Assembly: GCF_008831285.2 (NCBI RefSeq)
Contig: NC_045150.1
Coordinates: 10,306,001-10,370,000, forward strand
Origin: Nymphaea colorata
Lineage: Eukaryota > Streptophyta > Magnoliopsida > Nymphaeales > Nymphaeaceae
Length of the DNA: 64,000 bases
Direction: 5' to 3'
A program made the position numbers and the translations under genes. The notes under the pieces are model-generated. The model did no database searches. It had not been told where the DNA came from and worked only from the letters and a program-made list of their open reading frames with translations. Below are positions 24,120 to 35,929 of the stretch, piece after piece. Position 1 is the first letter of the stretch, and each line of letters opens with the position of its first letter.

Positions 24120-26215
24120 ATGTATATTAACAATGATAGATTTAAGGTCGGACGGGGGGGAGTCTCGACTTGATCTGGTCCCTGGTGAAACAAATACAAC
24201 CACAACAATAAAGACAAGCTATTGGCAACGCCTTTTGTCGTTGCAAATAAGTTTATTGCCAACTCGCAAAAGACCAATACTCGTCCTTGCCCTTTCCAGT
24301 GTTGCCAAAAACGTTTGGCTAGCCTCAGATCACCTGCCTCCATTTTAGAAGTGCACGGACAGGTCATTCCCAGCTTTTATCTAATGTCGTGCCCGTGTTG
24401 AGAAAACTTGACAAAACAATGTAAATATGAAAATTTAGGTGGATAACGACAGATTCAGATTAGACATCCCTATCAAGTCTGAATTAAGAATGCGTTTATA
24501 AAAGAAAGAATCGTTAAAATTTACTTGTTTCCACCATTCCTCCCGTTCTACTTCAAACTTCCCAGCCATGGAAAAATGATGCATTTGATGTAATCAAAGC
24601 ATGGGTTTCCTTCAACAATATTGGGTGGGCAGTAAGCTTCTTGATTTCAACATCAACTTCTGGCTACAAGATCCAAGATCAAAGAATAGATCAGTTTTCA
24701 GCAGAAAGAAACTAACCAGCCTCAATCGATAGGACAAGCTTCTACAAGAGGAAGAAACTAATCTAGCATGCACCTTAGAAAGGAGAAGCTTCTGTGAATC
24801 AATCATGCCCATCGAGTCTAGATCTTGATTAATTCTCCGCTCCTTGCTGACATCCACATCTGCAGTGCCTAATAGGACCATAACTAGTTCAGATCTGATG
24901 AGATGACTCAGATCTTCTCTAGAAGAGAAATTAACTCATGATCAACTAAGTCAAAACCAGCTTCATGCCATCAAGGGACAAAATGCAAGTTCCGACTAAA
25001 ATTGACTTGATACTGATGAAACTACAAAGAAAAGGAGGAAATTCGGAAATTCAAACTGTTACAGTCTTAAGATATTAGAAGCAAAGTAGTTTACAAACCA
25101 AATCATGAGAATATATAATGTTCCATCAAAGAGTGGCAGCTCTTTGCAAATGCACCATGTCTCAAACAGCAACTATGTGTTTCAACAACTATACTTAGTA
25201 AGTAGATTACAACTGTGACATGTAACTTGTTTCCAATATCTATAGGTGTGCCATCAGTCTTAAGAATTATATTTATAATTTCACCAATACATTCTATTTG
25301 TTGAGTGCATTGGCCACCTGTAACAACATTCTAGAAATAAAATCAACATTAACCCAATAGAAGATATACCAAGATAAGATCGAGAGAAAGGATTAAGTAG
25401 ACCAAGTAAGGTTACTAAAAATAGCAAGAAGGCAATAGACAGTATAAAGGATATAAGCCCTAAAGATCTTGGACGCTCCATGAGCAGCAATTAGGGCACG
25501 GACATCGGCAAAGAGGAATTTTTACATCCATCCCAGTGCTACATAGTAATGAGACTAAATAATCATCTTACCCATGTGTTGCTGGAGGAAGGCCTTGAAG
25601 TTCTTCTTTATAAGGTGGCACATCAAAAAGTACAAAGTCATAAAATTCTTAACAAATAAGTAGATTGTATTGATTTCCAAATAAGTATATTCATGCATAC
25701 AAAGTATAAATAAGTATATTCATGCATACAAAGTATGTGGAATGGATCAAAGAAAGTAGGTCTTACAAAAGCTTTGAATGCTGGGCGATGTGCAGCCATC
25801 TCATATAAGCAATTTGCAAACCATACCCAAAACTTATACTAAAAAAATTAGTACAATTATCATACAAAATATTGGCCATCATGGAAAAAATGAGAGAGAG
25901 AAGAGACCAAATATCAGATTTGAAACCATATTGAATGGCTGAATATAGATCATTAGAGAGAGTTATAAGATTACATAGGTTAGCCACAATCTACTTCACC
26001 CATTTTCAAAGACCCAGAGGAATTAATCAACAAAAGAATATCCAAAACAAAACAAGCAGAAGCTATGGTACAAATGCATGCTTGAAATGCAGAATGCTTT
26101 GTAGCTGCACCTACTAAAAACACTGATATTCTCTTTGACTTAGCTATTACTTACAAGACACATTATTAGAAAAGTGACTAGTAAAAGATGGTAGAGACAT
26201 TATGGAGGATGACCA
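24120..26215. repeat. Segmental module F, copy 1 (carries gene 3'-end fragment)
   Basis: Aligns with F2 (48125-53683) once the insertions in F2 are removed. Shared across introns, exons and the 3' flank, so it is a DNA-level duplication rather than a retrocopy. A 28-bp duplication near 25678-25735 is unique to F1. Confidence 0.88.
24553..25813 (-). pseudogene. 3' portion of an unidentified multi-exon gene, copy F1
   Basis: Six exon-like pieces read on the minus strand: 25767-25813 (YEMAAHRPAFKAF, donor GTAAG), 25572-25647 (VLFDVPPYKEELQGLPPATH), 25459-25505 (VRALIAAHGASKIF), 25213-25317 (starting GQCTQQIECIGEIINIILK), 24774-24859 (VDVSKERRINQDLDSMGM...) and the terminal exon 24553-24663 (PEVDVEIKKLTAHPILLKE, ending FFHGWEV and TGA). 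The last three have compatible phases and AG acceptors, and their lengths (105, 86 and 111 nt) equal those in F2. The 25505 acceptor reads CG instead of AG, and the donor after 25213 has lost its GT. I do not recognise the family. The upstream exons are missing, so this is a fragment. Confidence 0.72.
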
Positions 26216-26239
26216 CCATTGTAAATGTAGAGACATTAT

Positions 26240-28739
26240 CCACTCCAGTTGCAGTATAGAAATGTAGCACCAAATCACTCGCGCTCGGTTAGACTTCTGC
26301 TAAGCATCCTGCTTTCTGTCTACCTACTTAGGGCTTGTTCTTATTTTGAAAATTTTATGAGTGTCCCTGCTGTCAAACGACTCTTTAACAATATTGGAGT
26401 GACATTGCGGATATTGTAAGCAATTTCCCTTACTAGTCATTGATACTAGTTTTTAAAACTTTTTATATACCTTAAAGTTGAAAATTAAACTAATACTGCC
26501 CCATAGCCAGAAATTTTTGGATTTGCCATTACCCCTTTAGGGTTCTATTTTTCTTTAGCTTGCTCTCTCGCTGAAAACCATTTTGGTGATTTTTGGACTC
26601 TAATTAGTTTGAAGGCATGAAGCATATACTCTCCATCCAACATGCACCAAACTCCATAAGTTAGTGATGAACTCCAAATTTTGGTGATTGATTATAACCT
26701 TGCTTAGATTATCTTGCAATCAAGTTGAGGAGTTTTCATGTTCTAACTTTAAAATATATAGTTTTCCAGTACCTAAAACAAATTCTTGTGTAATAATGTA
26801 ATTCATATGATCCATCTATTCTAGAAGGTTGACTGGAAAATAGAGGAATTTCATCATACTTTAAACATGTTTAACGATTAAAATGGGTGATTAACAATGG
26901 ATTGGCGAGATCATTTCTGAATATTCAAGGGATTCAAATAAAAGTTGGCCTATTTTTTTCTCTTTGAACTGGCCTTTGTGTCCAATTAAGACGAACCTGT
27001 ATGGCTGGATGGTTATTTTTTTGTTTGGTGTTGATAAAAACCGTTGCAAAAGATGCATATGCAATGATCAATTGCTTGACCATGGTTTTCAATGATGGAA
27101 TACAACTTTTATGGCAGTTTTTAACCACACAGAATGACCATCCGAGCATAGAAACAGCTGTGATTTCAATACACACACACACACATATATATATTTATAT
27201 ATTCCCTCTAGCATTGCTTTGTTTGATGCTTCTATTGTGCTTTCTATCGATCTGGGAAGATGTCTAACCTGACCCTACAAGTAACAAACATTATCTTTGT
27301 CTGCAGATGACCTTTGCACAATTATTACCCATGCTGAAACAAGTACATTTTTTTTAGGATTTACCATCATAGAAACTGATTCTGTTGAATTTGAATGAAC
27401 CTGCAATTGTGGGACACCTGATACTGAATAGGTTCTAGGGAAATGGAGCTAAGGCTAAGTTTTCGGCCATCTTGTTGAGTGATAGTATGAAATACCCCTC
27501 TTGCTCACCCGATGCTAGGGAAGATCTCTATAGAGTGTTCTTATTTTTTAAATTGGTTCAGTCTTAACACAAAAAATAAGATCGACTGAATGTTAGTCGG
27601 GTCTGGCTCATGGCGATCATTTACCGACAATTGAGCCTCCATGGCCTTTATGATTCAGCTGGCCCCTACACATGGCTCCGGGTTTCGGACGTTGGTCAGC
27701 TTTGACTCGTGGTTGATGTTGAAAGAACAAGCTGACCTTGGCAAGATGTGATGAAGCACAAAGTCAAGCAGGTGCCAACCTTGACTTCCATGTAAATGAG
27801 TGAACCCATTAAGAGAAAGTTTTCTCTGCAATATTTCGCACTTGCTGTTCTACATATCAAACCTATGGGCAGCCAGCAGCAATCCCACTTAACTGCTTTA
27901 TTCAATCATCTTCGGCATAGGGGGTTAGGAGCCCAGACAGAAGATCAAAATTCTAGATAAAGGACACTAGGTATAAATTTTTCAACTTTTAAAGAATGAG
28001 AAAATTTGTTCAAAAATATTAATATAGTAATAAAATGCTTTTAAAGTTTATGTAATTACCAATACTTAACAATAGAAAGTTATGTGTCCATCAAAGGAGA
28101 GAAGAATATTTTGGTAATTTATTAAAAATATTCTCGTTAGTCTTTTTACTTTTTTCTATTTTCAATTTTGTCTTTATAATTTTTTTTAATGTGAATTAAA
28201 GTTATGTTAATCATTAACCATATTGACGTACAAAAAAAATTATGCATCAGTATAGCGACACTTAACCTATACCTGCCTCTATTCCTGCTATCTGTTCTCA
28301 ACAGGTGTTATGGGACTTATGGTCACCTTTTAAAGGCGTTACTGATTTTTATGAGTCACCTCCATCAGATGGGTAGAACCCTTGTGGCCTCCTTCCCGCA
28401 AAAAAACTATTTTAAAGAGGCCCACACACTAGTCCACATTTTTGAAAAATATGTTTGGTTGGCAAAAATTCATCATCTAAATGCTTTGGATGATGGCTAG
28501 AACAGAAAGGGAATGGAGTAAAGTGACGAAAGGATGGATAAAAAAAGAAAAAACATTTCGCTTCTAGGTCTTGCTTTCGTTTACAATTTCAAAAGGCGGA
28601 CCAAAAAGCCGTTGGATTTTATTTACCGTAGACCTCCCCTTAAAAGGAGAAGGAAGCCAGGAATAACAACATATCTATTGAATCTGGACATGGTAGTACT
28701 GATTTTAGAAATATCTGGTGCCAAAGTCACTCAATGGGT
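26240..28739 (+). repeat. Dispersed module A, copy 3 (internally deleted)
   Basis: Aligned to A1 from 864 to 3929, but the A1 segment of roughly 1470-2090 is missing; the joint is at about 26797. The 3' third (27640-28739) is the closest match to A1 outside the satellite, with long identical runs. The CA/TA microsatellite is at 27171-27203. The short frames on both strands are shared with A1 but have no domain. Confidence 0.88.
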
Positions 28740-28959
28740 AAGTCATGAATCCTTAAACTAAATCCATTTTACCAAAAGTTTCTACCATATCAATTTACCC
28801 TTTTGTAAAACCCAATAATTTCAAAAAATGAGCCATCTATGAGGCCAATTGTATTTTTGTGTCTTTTTTCTTTGGGCTTAACAGGTTGGTGCATTGTTTA
28901 ATCCATGTTTCATTTCCTATAAAACTACTTATTTCCAAAAAATTACTTGGGGGCACCCG

Positions 28960-30350
28960 TAAGCTCATCTCTCTCTCCCACTCGCCAGTGCAGACTACTA
29001 TTTAAAATTCTCTTCCTCTGTTCCTCTCTCTCTCTATCTCTATACATGCAAGAGAACTCAAATGGCATGGAGTTGTTTCTTTGTTTCTTTCTTCCACCAC
29101 ATTTTCACTTTCGGTGGCAGACAAGTCAAAAAAGAGAGGAACCACCCTGTTGAATAGGAACCATTAGTTTACATGATATGACAGTTCTATCATCGTTGAT
29201 ATTACAGTTCCAGACTTGGTGGCAGAGACACAGACGTGGAGGTGGAATAAAAAGGCTTGAATCAAAATACTTATGTGAAGTTGGAAGATTGTGTTCCCAT
29301 GGCAATATGGTGGCTATGGAAGAACATGAATTATGAATACCATGACAACAAGAAAAATCGAAATCTATTACATCAGAGGCAATTGACTGTCTTTTTATTA
29401 TGGTTCAACAAGTGCTAAATATGACTCTTCAAGCAGAAGAATGAGTTTCCACAACTTTTGGTCCTTTTTTATGTAGGAAGTCCCTCAGAAATATCATCTA
29501 CTTCAAAACATATCAGCATCACCACAAAAGCATATAGAAGACTGATATGCTAATGAAACCACATCTGAAAGATGCCTTGGTTTGATCGACCAAATTCCCC
29601 TTCCCTATTTTAATGCTATTCACACTACCTACACCGCGGTCCTTATACAAGAGATAGCAATGTCATTGAAAATTATATACACACACACACACACACCTGC
29701 ACTACTTCTATCACAAAGAAAAACCAACAGATCTCTTTTATTTGTGTTAAAAAGTGTTTTCAACGAATTGTGAATCTCCTAATTTGTTCATTATAAATAT
29801 TAATTTAATCTAAATAATGTTCAAGTCAAATTACTTTTATAAAAAGAAGTGTTTTTTCTACTATTAAAATTTTAATGTTATAAGAGCCATTTCTTTTTTA
29901 ATTATTATGGTATATTAATAAAATAAATAATAACTAACTTAATGTATGTTTATCAACAAATATATTTGAAGATACTACTAATTACAAAAAAAACATTAAT
30001 AGGCCTGGCTTCATTCCCTTACCGAAGTGCTATGTTTTTTTATGATCTTATATGTATAAATATATATATTCCCAGGCACGCACAGGAGAGAGAGAGAGAG
30101 AGAGAAAGCTTGTATTAAATGAAACTAAAGAGTAATGGAAAAACAAAAGGAAATAGAGAACAAGCAGTATAGAAGAAGTGAGGAACCAATCCGACAGCCA
30201 GAAAGCCTTCACGATAGCTAAAAATCTCCCTTCAGAAGGTTTGCAATAAATGGTGGAAATTAAAACGTGCATTAGCAAAGAAGACTTCATTGGGAATCAT
30301 CCAAATCTTTCACCAGAAGATACATAACCATAACCATGTATGAAAGAAAT
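28960..30350 (+). repeat. Dispersed module C, copy 2
   Basis: Matches C1 from the CTCATCTCTCTCTCCCACTC block to AAATCTTTCACCAGAAG near 30305. It has a single copy of the minisatellite unit that C1 amplified, and a TA/GA microsatellite with a purine run at 30088-30110. It is cut at 30350 by the 3' end of the gypsy element. Confidence 0.8.
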
Positions 30351-30443
30351 TGTCATCACTTAGCTTACACCATGACTCAACATAAGCAAAGAAAGTACAT
30401 TTGCAAAGCAAAGGACTGTACATACTTTAGACGCAGGGGAACA
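30351..30443 (-). mobile_element. Internally deleted 3' LTR of the gypsy element
   Basis: Starts on the minus strand with TGTTCCCCTGC, identical to the start of the 5' LTR at 33266, follows it for about 80 bp, then jumps to the LTR terminus (forward TGTCA at 30351). About 320 bp of LTR interior is missing. Both LTR ends are therefore present in a 93-bp remnant. Confidence 0.72.
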
Positions 30444-32658
30444 GGCTCCCCGCTTCAAAACAAGCGCCATTCTCTACGCTAGCAGCTTCATGGTAGACCC
30501 TAACATCTTCTGGATGACTTTGCTTCAAACGGAAGCCATACTCCCTTGTTGGCTGGTCTTCGTCTACCCACCTGACCAAGTATCGCTTCGGTTCACCACG
30601 GTAGTAGATTTTGTGCCGAAGGATCTGGTCCAACTGTCAATTGGTGGTCCTCCGGGTCGAAGGAGCTCGTTGCAAGATTGGTTCTCACCATGGCTGGCTT
30701 CTCTCCGGGTCTTCAGCATCGGCATAGAAGGGCTGAAGGTTGCGGATGTGGAACACAGGATGCCCCTTGAAGTCTAGAGGAAGATCTAACTTGTATGCCA
30801 GCTTCCCCATCCTCTTGACCACAGTAAATGGCCCTTCATGCTTTCTGATCCGTGCTCGGCATCGCCACGAAAGATGCCTGCCCAGTCTGCGTAAAGTTCC
30901 ACAAGGACTTGGTTGCCCGCTCGAAATTCCATCGACCCTCGTCTTTGATCTGCATGTTTCTTCAATTCTGTAGGGGCATGGCCCACTTTATGCTGAGGTG
31001 GCCGCCATCTAGGGAGCTTCGCAGGCATTGTCCCTGCGAATTCCTCTAAGATAGGCGCAAGCGCGTCTGGGACCAAACCAGGAGAGTTTTTAGGCACTTC
31101 CCTGGTTGCCACCAAGTCCATCTCGTCGCCATGCTTCGGGCCTCTGTTCAATTGGAGCGTAGATATCATTGCGACCTTGCCCTAGTCTTTCCTCAGTGTT
31201 ACCGCTGCAACATGCAGGGAGACTTCTCATCCATAATGCTGACACTATGCAAATGCGGCATCGGGACCATCTTCGCTGCACTAAGGAGCTCCATGCTGAA
31301 AATCGTCTGGTAATCATCCATCGGGACGATTGAGAAGTTGGCTTTCTCTGACCAACTCTCAATCTTCACAACCACATCCCGGGCCACTCCATGGATGGGC
31401 TTTGCCTTTGAGTTGACTGCCTTCATGCGCAACTCTCCCCTCTCAAGGGTGAGGCCTAGTCTCCTCGCCTCCACAACTAAGACGAAATTGTGCGTGGCAC
31501 CCATATCTATCATAGCCATCGTAGGCTTTCCGTTCACCAGAATCTCAACGTACATGAGTTCCCTGGAAGGCGTCGTTGTGACCATGGCTTTCTCTTCACG
31601 TTGCAGTGAGTTGAGAAGCTGAAGTGCACCAATCCTCGATCCTTCCCCTTCTTCAGTCTCGCCTTCGGTAGCCTTCATAGCATTGGCCTATTCGGTGGGT
31701 CTCACCCATTTTGGGCAGACACGCGTATAGTGCCTTCCTCCGCAAACCCAACAAGTCACTTTTCTTGGTGGCCCATTGTTGTCCTTGCGAAAGAGGGGTT
31801 TTCTGTCGGTTGCCTTATGGGGCGACGATTCACTTCTGTTGTCTCGTCGTTCGTCCCTCTTACCATCGTGGTCGGACTCCTTCGTAGACTTGAAGGTATC
31901 TATGTAGCTTCTGTGTTGGGTGTCGGCCAAGCGCTCAGCTGCCACATATGCCTGCTCTAAGCTCTCAGGATTTGATCTCTCCATGTTGGCTTGGGCCCAA
32001 GATTGGAGCCCTATGATGAACCAATTAAGTTTATCTTTTTCTGGCATCATAGGCACATCCAACATGATCTTCTGATATGCCCAAATGTAATCTCTCAAGG
32101 CACCAGTCTGTTTCAGGTTTGCAACCAACCTATAGGCGTGCCTTTCAGCATTCACGGGCATGAAGTATCCCTTCAACTGTTTGCAGAAGTCGTCGAAGGT
32201 CCTGATTGTGCAGTGCCCATCTTGATGTCCAACATTTTGCGCCTCCACCAAGCCACAGCATCTCCCTCTAACAACATTGTTGGGGTCTTGATCTTCAGAG
32301 CTTCTTCTATGACGTTCTGCAGGTCTAGGTAGTAGTCGACTTGGAACAGAAAGTTGTCGATCGCCTTCACATCCTGGCTACCACTGTACTTCACCGAACG
32401 TTGAACGTCGATCCTACTGGTCCTCTCTTGGCTACAACTAGCTGAGTTCATATGTAGCAGTCTCTGATTTGAAGCCCGAAGTTTAGCAACTTCGTCCTGC
32501 AAGGTCTTCACCAAGTTAAAGAGTGATCGGTTCATGGCCATAGACTCAGCCAGCTGTTCCCCCATCAACTTCATCTCCTCCTTGAATCTCTCAAAGGTCT
32601 CGGTAGCAAAGCCGAGGGCTTCCTCATGGGTGGCCACATCTGCGACCAACCTATTCAC
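30444..32658 (-). pseudogene. Gypsy chromovirus gag-protease relic with RT-to-integrase deletion
   Basis: Minus-strand order: a gag coiled-coil-like start (32658-32173), the gag core and zinc knuckle CWVCGGRHYTRVC (32251-31688), then the protease (31678-31199) with IDMGATHNF, where the usual Asp-Ser/Thr-Gly has Met in place of Ser/Thr. After a frameshift the leader of the RT domain is seen (LPRWRPPQHKVGHAP, about 31020-30985). It runs directly into the integrase C-terminus (KKHADQRRGSMEF, from about 30980), then FHIRNLQPFYADAEDPE (out of frame) and a chromodomain-like tail, ILRHKIYYRGEPKRYLVRW, at 30633-30427. Reverse transcriptase, RNase H and the integrase core are deleted. The chromodomain and the CX2CX3HX4C knuckle place it with plant chromoviruses (Tekay/Reina/CRM group). 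Not functional. Confidence 0.88.
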
Positions 32659-32840
32659 CGTTCCTTCCAGGTTTCCCTGGTCATGGGCTGGGCTCGTCTC
32701 TACTGGATGGGCCGGCTCCTTGCCTTTGGCACCTCACAGATTGTATTGGGATGCCACGGCGTTTTCCTCAACAACAGCAAGTTGGCACGACAATCTACAC
32801 CGACTCTCTGATCGCTTCCCCAGATTGGGCAGAATCTGGG

Positions 32841-32853
32841 CTCTGATACTAGT
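32841..32853 (-). promoter_or_regulatory. Gypsy primer-binding site (Met-tRNA type)
   Basis: Directly inside the 5' LTR the minus strand reads TAGTATCAGAGCCC, a close variant of the initiator-Met-tRNA complementary sequence TGGTATCAGAGC used by many plant LTR elements. Confidence 0.7.
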
Positions 32854-33266
32854 TGTCACGGGCCGACTTCTTCGGACCGCGCGGCATGGCAAGCTCTCGC
32901 TAGTAAGCCGCAAGCCTTCACATCGTTCAAGTGGGCGCAGATTACTTGAACGCTTTTTCGAAAACAAAGATACAAAATACAGAAGAGTGTGGAAAGAAAA
33001 CTCGCAATATATTCACTTTAACAAGATGAGTACATCACGAGGGAAGCAAGTAAGCTTTTAACTTTACTTACATAGGATGGCCGAAGCCGCTTACAGAATT
33101 CCCATGCCGACCATCCAAAACAGGGAATCCCAATATTACACTTAGGGCCATTTTGGGAGGGTACTCCGACATAGGTGAACACTAAGCTTACACCATGACT
33201 CAACATAAGCAAAGAAAGTACATTTGCAAAGCAAAGGACTATACAGACTCTAGATGCAGGGGAACA
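32854..33266 (-). mobile_element. 5' LTR of the gypsy element (413 bp)
   Basis: Bounded by TGTTCC at 33266 and ..TGACA at 32854 (minus strand), that is TG...CA with a TGT/ACA inverted end. The primer-binding site abuts it. The first 80 bp recur in the 3' LTR remnant. The forward-strand open frame across this LTR is fortuitous. No matching 5-bp target duplication flanks the element: GAAAT on the left against GCAGA on the right. Confidence 0.85.
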
Positions 33267-33271
33267 TGCAG

Positions 33272-34085
33272 AGTTCTTTATTTTATTAAATAATCTTATT
33301 CCTAGTCCCATGAGGTCTTTTCGGTGATGGCCTGGGCCTCCTTTTTTACACTCCTACCATGTCCAATGATATTGGTTCATGTCGGTCAGTACAGGGTTTG
33401 TGCCCGGTCTGGTCATAGGACACCGAACGGATCAGGCTGGTCTTTCTTTGGAAAACTAAATGTGGAAAGTAAATGAGTGGCTGCTCGTTGTGTTCAGCCA
33501 GTCGCTACTTGTCAAACCAAATAATGGAAATAAATGAGTGGCGGCTCGTTGTGTTCGACCAGTCTTTACTTGTCAAAATAGCAATCCAAGAAACTAGGCT
33601 GCGCCCTGTATCAATGGTCCAGCCATAATGTTTTTACATGTATAAGGCCGGACCGGACCCACAAGTTACCATTTGAAGCTTCTCATATGCCTTTTATGTG
33701 GGCAAATGCCCATTCTGGTCTCTTTCTTGGGAACATAAAATAACATATATTAATATCAAGTTACATGCACAAGGTTGTACACACAAATGTATAGCAAAGG
33801 GGAAAAAAAAGAAAGGGGTTGGGGTATTTTTGACTTTTTTTTTTAAAGAAGTGTATATTTTGGGATTTCTTACTTTTTTACAAACCCTTTTTGTCCTTCT
33901 AAAAATTTATTTTTATTTTTTACTTATTATGTACGATTTTTTATAGGGGTGTAAACATAACCAGTTTCAAGTTTCAGTTTGAGTGAAAACTGAAATCCGG
34001 CTTCCCATAATGCCCATGTGAGTAGAGCCAAATGTCCATCAACTGGCATAGCGCTTCCACCCTAGTTGCACTAGTATAGCACATT
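33272..34085 (+). repeat. Dispersed module D, copy 4 (5'-truncated)
   Basis: Begins at the gypsy border with the block matching D3 from 22818. It contains a 61-bp tandem duplication (starts near 33471 and 33532, block AATGAGTGGCTGCTCGTTG) that is single in D5, and ends in the CCATAATGCCCATGTGAGTAGAG block that leads into module A. Confidence 0.8.
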
Positions 34086-34795
34086 GCTCTCAAATGATAA
34101 CTTTGCTTAGATTATGTTGAAATCGAGTTATCAAGTTCTAAGTGTAACATATATAGTTTTCCCGTACCTAACATATATGTTCAAGTATAATAATGTAATT
34201 GGTCTGCATGCCCTTCCGGCAGCCATTGCTTGTGATATCAAGTAGGTAATTTTTTGCTGGGAAACTGCCGAGGGAGCCCCTCGCTATATTGAAATGTCAA
34301 ATAGGTAATTAAATAAATAATTTAATCAACTGTCTATGTCACTAATTTCTAGACACCAGCTGACATTGTAACATTTTGTGAGGGGACTATGTTGTAAGAA
34401 GGGCAGCAGCGGAGCTAAGGGTGGGTCGGTGTGCACCATATTTACCCATACCAGTTAGTCAAAAATTATATTGTGATAAAGCTGGACTCAGTTCCAGTCA
34501 CATCATAGTGCCCACATGGGCAATATCAAACTCAGGTCGGTGACTCAAGGGATGTTCAGTCAAAAAATTGGGTACTGCCACTAAAGATGAGGTTGAGGTT
34601 ACAAGTTCATGGGTTAGGGCGAGCTTATCCATGTAGTAAGAAATCAATTTTCTCAAAGATCATGGCAACTTTCCTGCTTGGTGGGCCATTACAGATCCTT
34701 TGATGGGATTTTCATATGATCCGATCAGGTTGACTAAAAACTGGATTGGCCGGGTCATTCCTGAATATTCAAGGGATTCAAATAAAAGTCAAGAC
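34086..34795 (+). repeat. Dispersed module A, copy 4 (5' half)
   Basis: Matches A1 from about 1370 to 2240, ending at the TTCAAGGGATTCAAATAAAAG block. The centre and 3' half of A are missing and B4 follows directly. Confidence 0.8.
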
Positions 34796-35240
34796 GAATG
34801 AAGAGGGAAGGGTGGTGAAGGAGGAGAAACTGAACTTTAGCCACCAGCATTGTCATTGGATGTCGCTTGTTCACTTCTTCAATCGATGCTGCTTGAGTTT
34901 TTGACACTGATGGTCAATGGCAAAGCTGCCAATTGGTAACATATTTATTAAATGATTAAGAAAAAGCTTAGTACAATCATTGTCAGAAACTTCATTATTT
35001 TATCATCTATCTAGTTCCACCTCCAACCATGGTTAGTGGCAGCTAGAGTTAGGAATGTTGGACTTAGGGGCACTAATTTAAAGAATCTCATACCTATAGG
35101 GTCACTGGTGCATATAAAGAAGCAAGTAGTTGAAAGCTTACATAATAATGAAAATAAAGAAATTTGATAGGACCATTTGGGAAACTGCCTACACCAGCCC
35201 ACAGATGACTCCACCAAAGGCTCTAGCCCCATTCTCAATT
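34796..35240 (+). repeat. Dispersed module B, fragment 4
   Basis: 34805-34930 matches B3 16700-16830 (blocks GAACTTTAGCCACCAGC and TCAATCGATG). From 34930 it has the TTATCATCTATCTAGTTCC block also seen at 12575 and 23480. Matching becomes weak after 35050. Confidence 0.65.
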
Positions 35241-35929
35241 TTTTGTACTTCCATGCATTTCATGGTCCCGACAATCAAAATAGGGTTCGTATAAAATTTT
35301 AAAATAAAATTTGAATTCACACTGACAAATGCACATTTAAAATCAATAGCAAATTAAGTATATTACTTGCTTGATGATTGAATGCAGTGCGGAACCTTCA
35401 ACAATATATATTTATTTGGGTAATAGTGAAAATGAATCCATTCTATAGACCATTCGTTTCTAATAAATGTTTATAACAATCAGAATCAGAACCGAAACCC
35501 AAAGCGAAACAACATGCAGGCTGTCGGTAAGCTAAATCAGTATACTATTTTTAAAAAAACAAGTGAAAAATAGAAAAGAAAAAATCTTGAATGTATTTAA
35601 AGATAATTAAATAACAACACGGGGCAACAGCCACTGAATAAAACAGGTTTGCCAAACAATTCAAATTGACTTAAATTAATTCAGGCCAACTTTTATAAAC
35701 ACTGTTCTCAAATGCATGACATTTTAGTGGACCTCTTGCTTGTGGAGAAAACCCTTCTTTATTATGGGTGAGCGGGAGTGAACCTGCCACCTGCATGCAG
35801 GAGGGGCATAAGCTCTACTCGTCCCCTTTACCCTAGGGTCTAGAGAAACATCAAAACCAGGTGAATTTACGGTCACTCCCTTCAGTTTAGGAGTAGCTCC
35901 TGCCAACCTTTATGGTTGATGAGAATAAT
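35241..35929. other. Non-coding stretch
   Basis: AT-rich sequence. I see no domain, repeat copy within the window or RNA gene. Confidence 0.5.

Noticed and set aside
24612-24881. Minus-strand ORF of 89 codons at 24612-24881 as a single-exon gene
   Set aside because: It crosses a splice donor and an intron. Only the part up to the donor at 24774 matches the conserved exon.
25281-25490. Hydrophobic minus-strand ORFs at 25281-25490 and 52850-53053 as a small membrane protein
   Set aside because: The frame runs through the intron between two exon-like pieces. The apparent membrane segment is T-rich intron, and the exon parts are read in the wrong frame.
32534-33061. Plus-strand ORF of 175 codons
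   Set aside because: It is antisense to the gypsy LTR, leader and gag, which have clear motifs on the minus strand.
33176-33266. A free direct repeat of about 85 bp (with 30358-30443)
   Set aside because: Explained as the matching starts of the two gypsy LTRs.
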